From: Yoonia sp.
GTDB lineage: Bacteria; Pseudomonadota; Alphaproteobacteria; Rhodobacterales; Rhodobacteraceae
Reading direction: 5' to 3'
Assembly (NCBI RefSeq): GCF_030731595.1
Contig: NZ_JANQTS010000069.1
Location: 1-45,240 of the forward strand
Length of the DNA stretch: 45,240 nucleotides
Each line of letters begins with the position of its first letter. The stretch's first letter is position 1. The notes beneath the pieces are model-generated. The model saw nothing but the letters and a program-made list of their open reading frames with translations. It was not told the origin of the DNA and searched no databases. A program made the translations under genes and the position numbers. This document shows, in pieces, positions 42,855-45,240 of this stretch.

Positions 42855-43687
42855 TGCACATAGTCGAAATCGGCGACCTTTCGGTCAGCAACGACCTGCC
42901 TCTTTTGGTCATCGCCGGACCCTGCCAATTGGAAAGCACGGACCACGCCCAGATGATTGCGGGCAAAATGGCAGAGGTCTGTGCGGCCCACGGGGCGCAG
43001 TTCGTCTTCAAAGGGTCGTACGACAAGGCTAATCGTACCTCTTTGGGGGGCAAGCGTGGGTTGGGGATGGATGAGGGCCTCAAGGTGATGCAGTCGGTCA
43101 AGGACGGCATCGGTTGCCCCGTTCTCACAGACATCCACGCACCGGATCAGTGCGCAACCGTGGCGGCAGTCTGCGATATCATGCAGATCCCCGCATTTCT
43201 GTGCAGACAGACCGACCTGTTGCTCGCGGCAGGCGAAACCGGCGCGGTCATCAACGTCAAAAAGGGGCAGTTTCTGGCACCTTGGGACATGCCCAATGTT
43301 GTCGCCAAGATCGAAAGCACGGGAAACAAGCGGATCATGCTGACAGAGCGTGGTGCGTCTTTTGGCTATAACACGCTGGTGGCTGATATGCGGTCTTTGC
43401 CAACGATGGCGCGCACAGGCTATCCAGTTGTGATGGATGCCACCCATTCGGTCCAGCAACCCGGCGGAATGGGCGGATCATCAGGCGGCCAACGCGAGTT
43501 TGCACCTGTCATGGCCCGCGCGGCAGTTTCGCTTGGCATTGCGGCGGTCTTTATCGAAACCCACGAGGACCCCGACAATGCGCCCTCTGACGGGCCGAAC
43601 ATGATCCCGCTGGATCAAATGGATCGTCTGATCAAGAGCCTCATGGCCTTTGATAGATTGGCGAAGGCAGATCCGCTTCGCGTGTGA
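42854..43687 (+). CDS. kdsA: 3-deoxy-8-phosphooctulonate (Kdo-8-P) synthase
   Basis: This enzyme joins phosphoenolpyruvate and arabinose-5-phosphate to make Kdo-8-phosphate, needed for lipid A core and for Kdo-linked capsules. The 277-residue protein matches the family: LVIAGPCQLESTDHA (start of the barrel), FKGSYDKANRTS (PEP/A5P binding), DIHAPDQCATVAAVCDI and LLAAGETGAVINVKKGQF. VMDATHSVQQPGGMGGSSGG and FIETHEDPDNAPSDGPN follow. It is translated right after kpsE (TAATG), tying Kdo production to capsule export. Confidence 0.97.
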   Translation: MHIVEIGDLSVSNDLPLLVIAGPCQLESTDHAQMIAGKMAEVCAAHGAQFVFKGSYDKANRTSLGGKRGLGMDEGLKVMQSVKDGIGCPVLTDIHAPDQCATVAAVCDIMQIPAFLCRQTDLLLAAGETGAVINVKKGQFLAPWDMPNVVAKIESTGNKRIMLTERGASFGYNTLVADMRSLPTMARTGYPVVMDATHSVQQPGGMGGSSGGQREFAPVMARAAVSLGIAAVFIETHEDPDNAPSDGPNMIPLDQMDRLIKSLMAFDRLAKADPLRV

Positions 43688-43735
43688 CAAGGCGTTTTTC
43701 GCCGATATGGTCGGCCCATAGTCTGATGGAATGAT

Positions 43736-45031
43736 ATGATGCGCCTGTTTCTTCTGCTTGCTGTCTTTCTAACCTGTGCCATGCCGGCCGCCGCGCAAGA
43801 CGCCTCTGGCCCCATCACAACGGAAACATCGGCCCAGCAAGATGCCGCCATCGCCGTCCGCATCCGCGAGATTCTGGCCGAGCTTGGCAACTACGGTGAT
43901 GTGACCGTCACCGTAAACGAAGGTGTGGTGTCCCTGCGCGGCACGACAAATTCGACCGTTGAGGCACTGGCGTTAGAGCCGCTTGCCGCGCGGGTCGAGG
44001 GGGTTGTTGCCGTGCGCAATCAGGTCACCGAGACAACCGATATCGCACGCAGGCTTGACCCGGCCATCGAACGGTTCCGCGCGCGGATCGACCAGTTCAT
44101 CGCATTCGTGCCACTTGCGTTGATCGCAGCGGCGGTCTTTGCCGCCGTCGTCTTTGTCGGCTTTGCCATTGCTCGGCTGCGTTCCCCCTGGGAACGGCTG
44201 GCGCCCAATGCATTTATCGCCGAAATCTACCGGCAACTGCTGCGGATCGTGTTTGTCATCTTTGGGATTGTGATTGCCCTTGATATCGTGAATGCAACGG
44301 CCCTGCTGAGCACAATACTGGGTGCGGCGGGGATCATTGGTCTGGCTTTGGGTTTCGCAGTGCGTGACACAGTCGAAAACTTCATCGCATCAGTGATGCT
44401 GTCTTTCCGCCAGCCGTTCCGACCCAATGATACCGTTGAAATCAATGGCGATGTGGGCAAGGTCATTCGCCTGACAAGCCGTGCCACGATCCTGTTGTCC
44501 TTTGACGGCAACCATATCCGGATACCAAATGCGACGGTCTTCAAAAGCCGGATCATCAACTACACGCAAAATGCGGAACGCCGCTTCATGTTCTCGATAA
44601 CGGTCGAGCGTGACGCTGATCTGCAAGAGACCCGTACATTGGTTGAAAAGACAGTCCAGGACCTGCCCTTCGTTCTGTCAGAACCAGCCGCCCAAACCTG
44701 GATCGAGGCGCTGCTTCCAGGAGGCGTTGAACTGGTGATCACCGGTTGGGTTGACCAGAATGAAACATCAATCGTGCGCGCCAAAGGCGAGGCCCTGCGT
44801 CAGGTCAAGCTGGCGATTCAAAGTGCGGGCGTTGTCATCCCGGATGCGACCCAGGCAATCCAATTGACGCGCGACAAACCGATAGCGCTCCCGCCTGCCG
44901 AGCCACAAGAAAGCACACGGGTTGCGACCGTCGATGCCAGCGCAGACGATGCACTGGAGCGGATTGTGAATGCTGAACGTGATCAGGAAATCGTCGAAGA
45001 CCTGCTGCGCAAAGATAGCCCGAAAGAATAG
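43736..45031 (+). CDS. BON-domain MscS-family mechanosensitive channel
   Basis: A 431-residue membrane protein with an N-terminal signal sequence (RLFLLLAVFLTCAMPAAA, before QDAS), then a BON domain (about residues 30-105: IREILAELGNYGDVTVTVNE, VSLRGTTNSTVEALALEPLA, VEGVVAVRNQV). BON domains bind phospholipid membranes. Next come a span (FVPLALIAAAVFAAVVFVGF), further spans, and the MscS pore and beta domain (GAAGIIGLALGFAVRDTVEN, FRQPFRPNDTVEINGDVG). The channel should open under membrane tension in hypo-osmotic shock; the periplasmic BON part may sense the outer membrane (inference). Two in-frame ATGs are adjacent at 43736 and 43739. Confidence 0.9.
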   Translation: MMRLFLLLAVFLTCAMPAAAQDASGPITTETSAQQDAAIAVRIREILAELGNYGDVTVTVNEGVVSLRGTTNSTVEALALEPLAARVEGVVAVRNQVTETTDIARRLDPAIERFRARIDQFIAFVPLALIAAAVFAAVVFVGFAIARLRSPWERLAPNAFIAEIYRQLLRIVFVIFGIVIALDIVNATALLSTILGAAGIIGLALGFAVRDTVENFIASVMLSFRQPFRPNDTVEINGDVGKVIRLTSRATILLSFDGNHIRIPNATVFKSRIINYTQNAERRFMFSITVERDADLQETRTLVEKTVQDLPFVLSEPAAQTWIEALLPGGVELVITGWVDQNETSIVRAKGEALRQVKLAIQSAGVVIPDATQAIQLTRDKPIALPPAEPQESTRVATVDASADDALERIVNAERDQEIVEDLLRKDSPKE

Positions 45032-45095
45032 CGCATTTCTTTGCAAAACGGGGCTTGAACCGCTGCCCCCTTCGCAGTATCTAGCCCCACGCTGA

Positions 45096-45170
45096 TGGGA
45101 TGTAGCCAAGTGGTAAGGCAACTGTTTTTGGTACAGTGTACCGTAGGTTCGAATCCTACCATCCCAGCCA
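45096..45170 (+). tRNA. tRNA-Gln (anticodon UUG), CCA encoded
   Basis: The acceptor arm TGGGATG (45096-45102) pairs with CATCCCA (45160-45166), followed by discriminator G and CCA. The anticodon arm ACTGT/ACAGT encloses the loop TTTTGGT with anticodon TTG at 45128-45130. The T-loop reads GGTTCGAATCC. It follows the MscS gene by 64 bases, which hold only a weak GGGGC/GCCCC hairpin. The 70 bases after it to the window end show nothing I can identify. Confidence 0.96.
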
Positions 45171-45240
45171 GCTTTTCTGTTTCATTGTTTCGTTGATCGG
45201 CTCGTCATAGGGGTATCGGTGTAGGCTGCTCGAGTGCCCC

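Noticed and set aside
45096-45240. tRNA-Gln as a phage or island attachment site
   Set aside because: No integrase and no repeated tRNA 3' end are visible before the window ends.

Overview
The window reads as the chromosome of an alphaproteobacterium of the family Rhodobacteraceae (Roseobacter-type). Evidence: high-GC coding bias, xanthine dehydrogenase in the xdhA-xdhB-xdhC form, an FeS-type bacterial photolyase, tandem short cold-shock genes, and a GC-rich hairpin repeat that I recall from Rhodobacteraceae intergenic regions. The assignment is an inference from gene content; there is no rRNA here. Genes are dense, often with stop/start overlaps, and I see no phage, IS element, plasmid origin or CRISPR array.

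Layout. 1-282: end of an ArsR-type regulator. 454-9943: one long purine operon, xdhABC followed by a BMP-family ABC importer (ATPase, permease, small unknown membrane protein, permease, binding protein), closed by a strong terminator. 10047-12990: a metallo-beta-lactamase-fold hydrolase, ettA and a small membrane protein. 13099-13870: two tandem cold-shock genes with a shared structured leader. 13940-18402: tesA-like esterase diverging from ybbA-ybbP, then a gamma-glutamylcyclotransferase-like gene. 18373-21098 (minus): gltX and a MATE exporter. 21239-25976: a Tat-exported MBL hydrolase, a DUF1801 protein, nadE, and an exported protein built of 18 MORN repeats. 26058-29056: FeS photolyase plus SDR, divergent from an exported beta-propeller-like protein. 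29136-30919: leuA behind an unannotated leucine-rich leader peptide. 31178-37701: mreB-mreC-mreD-mrdA-rodA elongasome operon with a ghrA-like dehydrogenase at its end. 37758-39112 (minus): sseB-like and uracil-DNA-glycosylase-like genes. 39241-45031: nhaA, capsule-export kpsT/kpsE-like genes with kdsA, and a BON-MscS channel. 45096-45170: tRNA-Gln(UUG).

How the parts work together. The first operon would import a purine or nucleoside and oxidise hypoxanthine/xanthine. The mre operon drives lateral wall growth. The kpsTE-kdsA group links Kdo synthesis to capsule export, although the ABC permease partner is not in the window. The most interesting signals are in regulatory RNA. (i) leuA is preceded by a 26-codon leader ORF ending in Leu-rich codons. 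Its Leu codons are perfectly complementary over 8 nt to the segment just before the leuA Shine-Dalgarno, and they enclose a 10-bp hairpin. (ii) Both csp leaders carry a hairpin with a near-identical 11-nt loop but different, still-paired stems. (iii) A GC-rich hairpin repeat appears to be inserted in frame inside xdhB.
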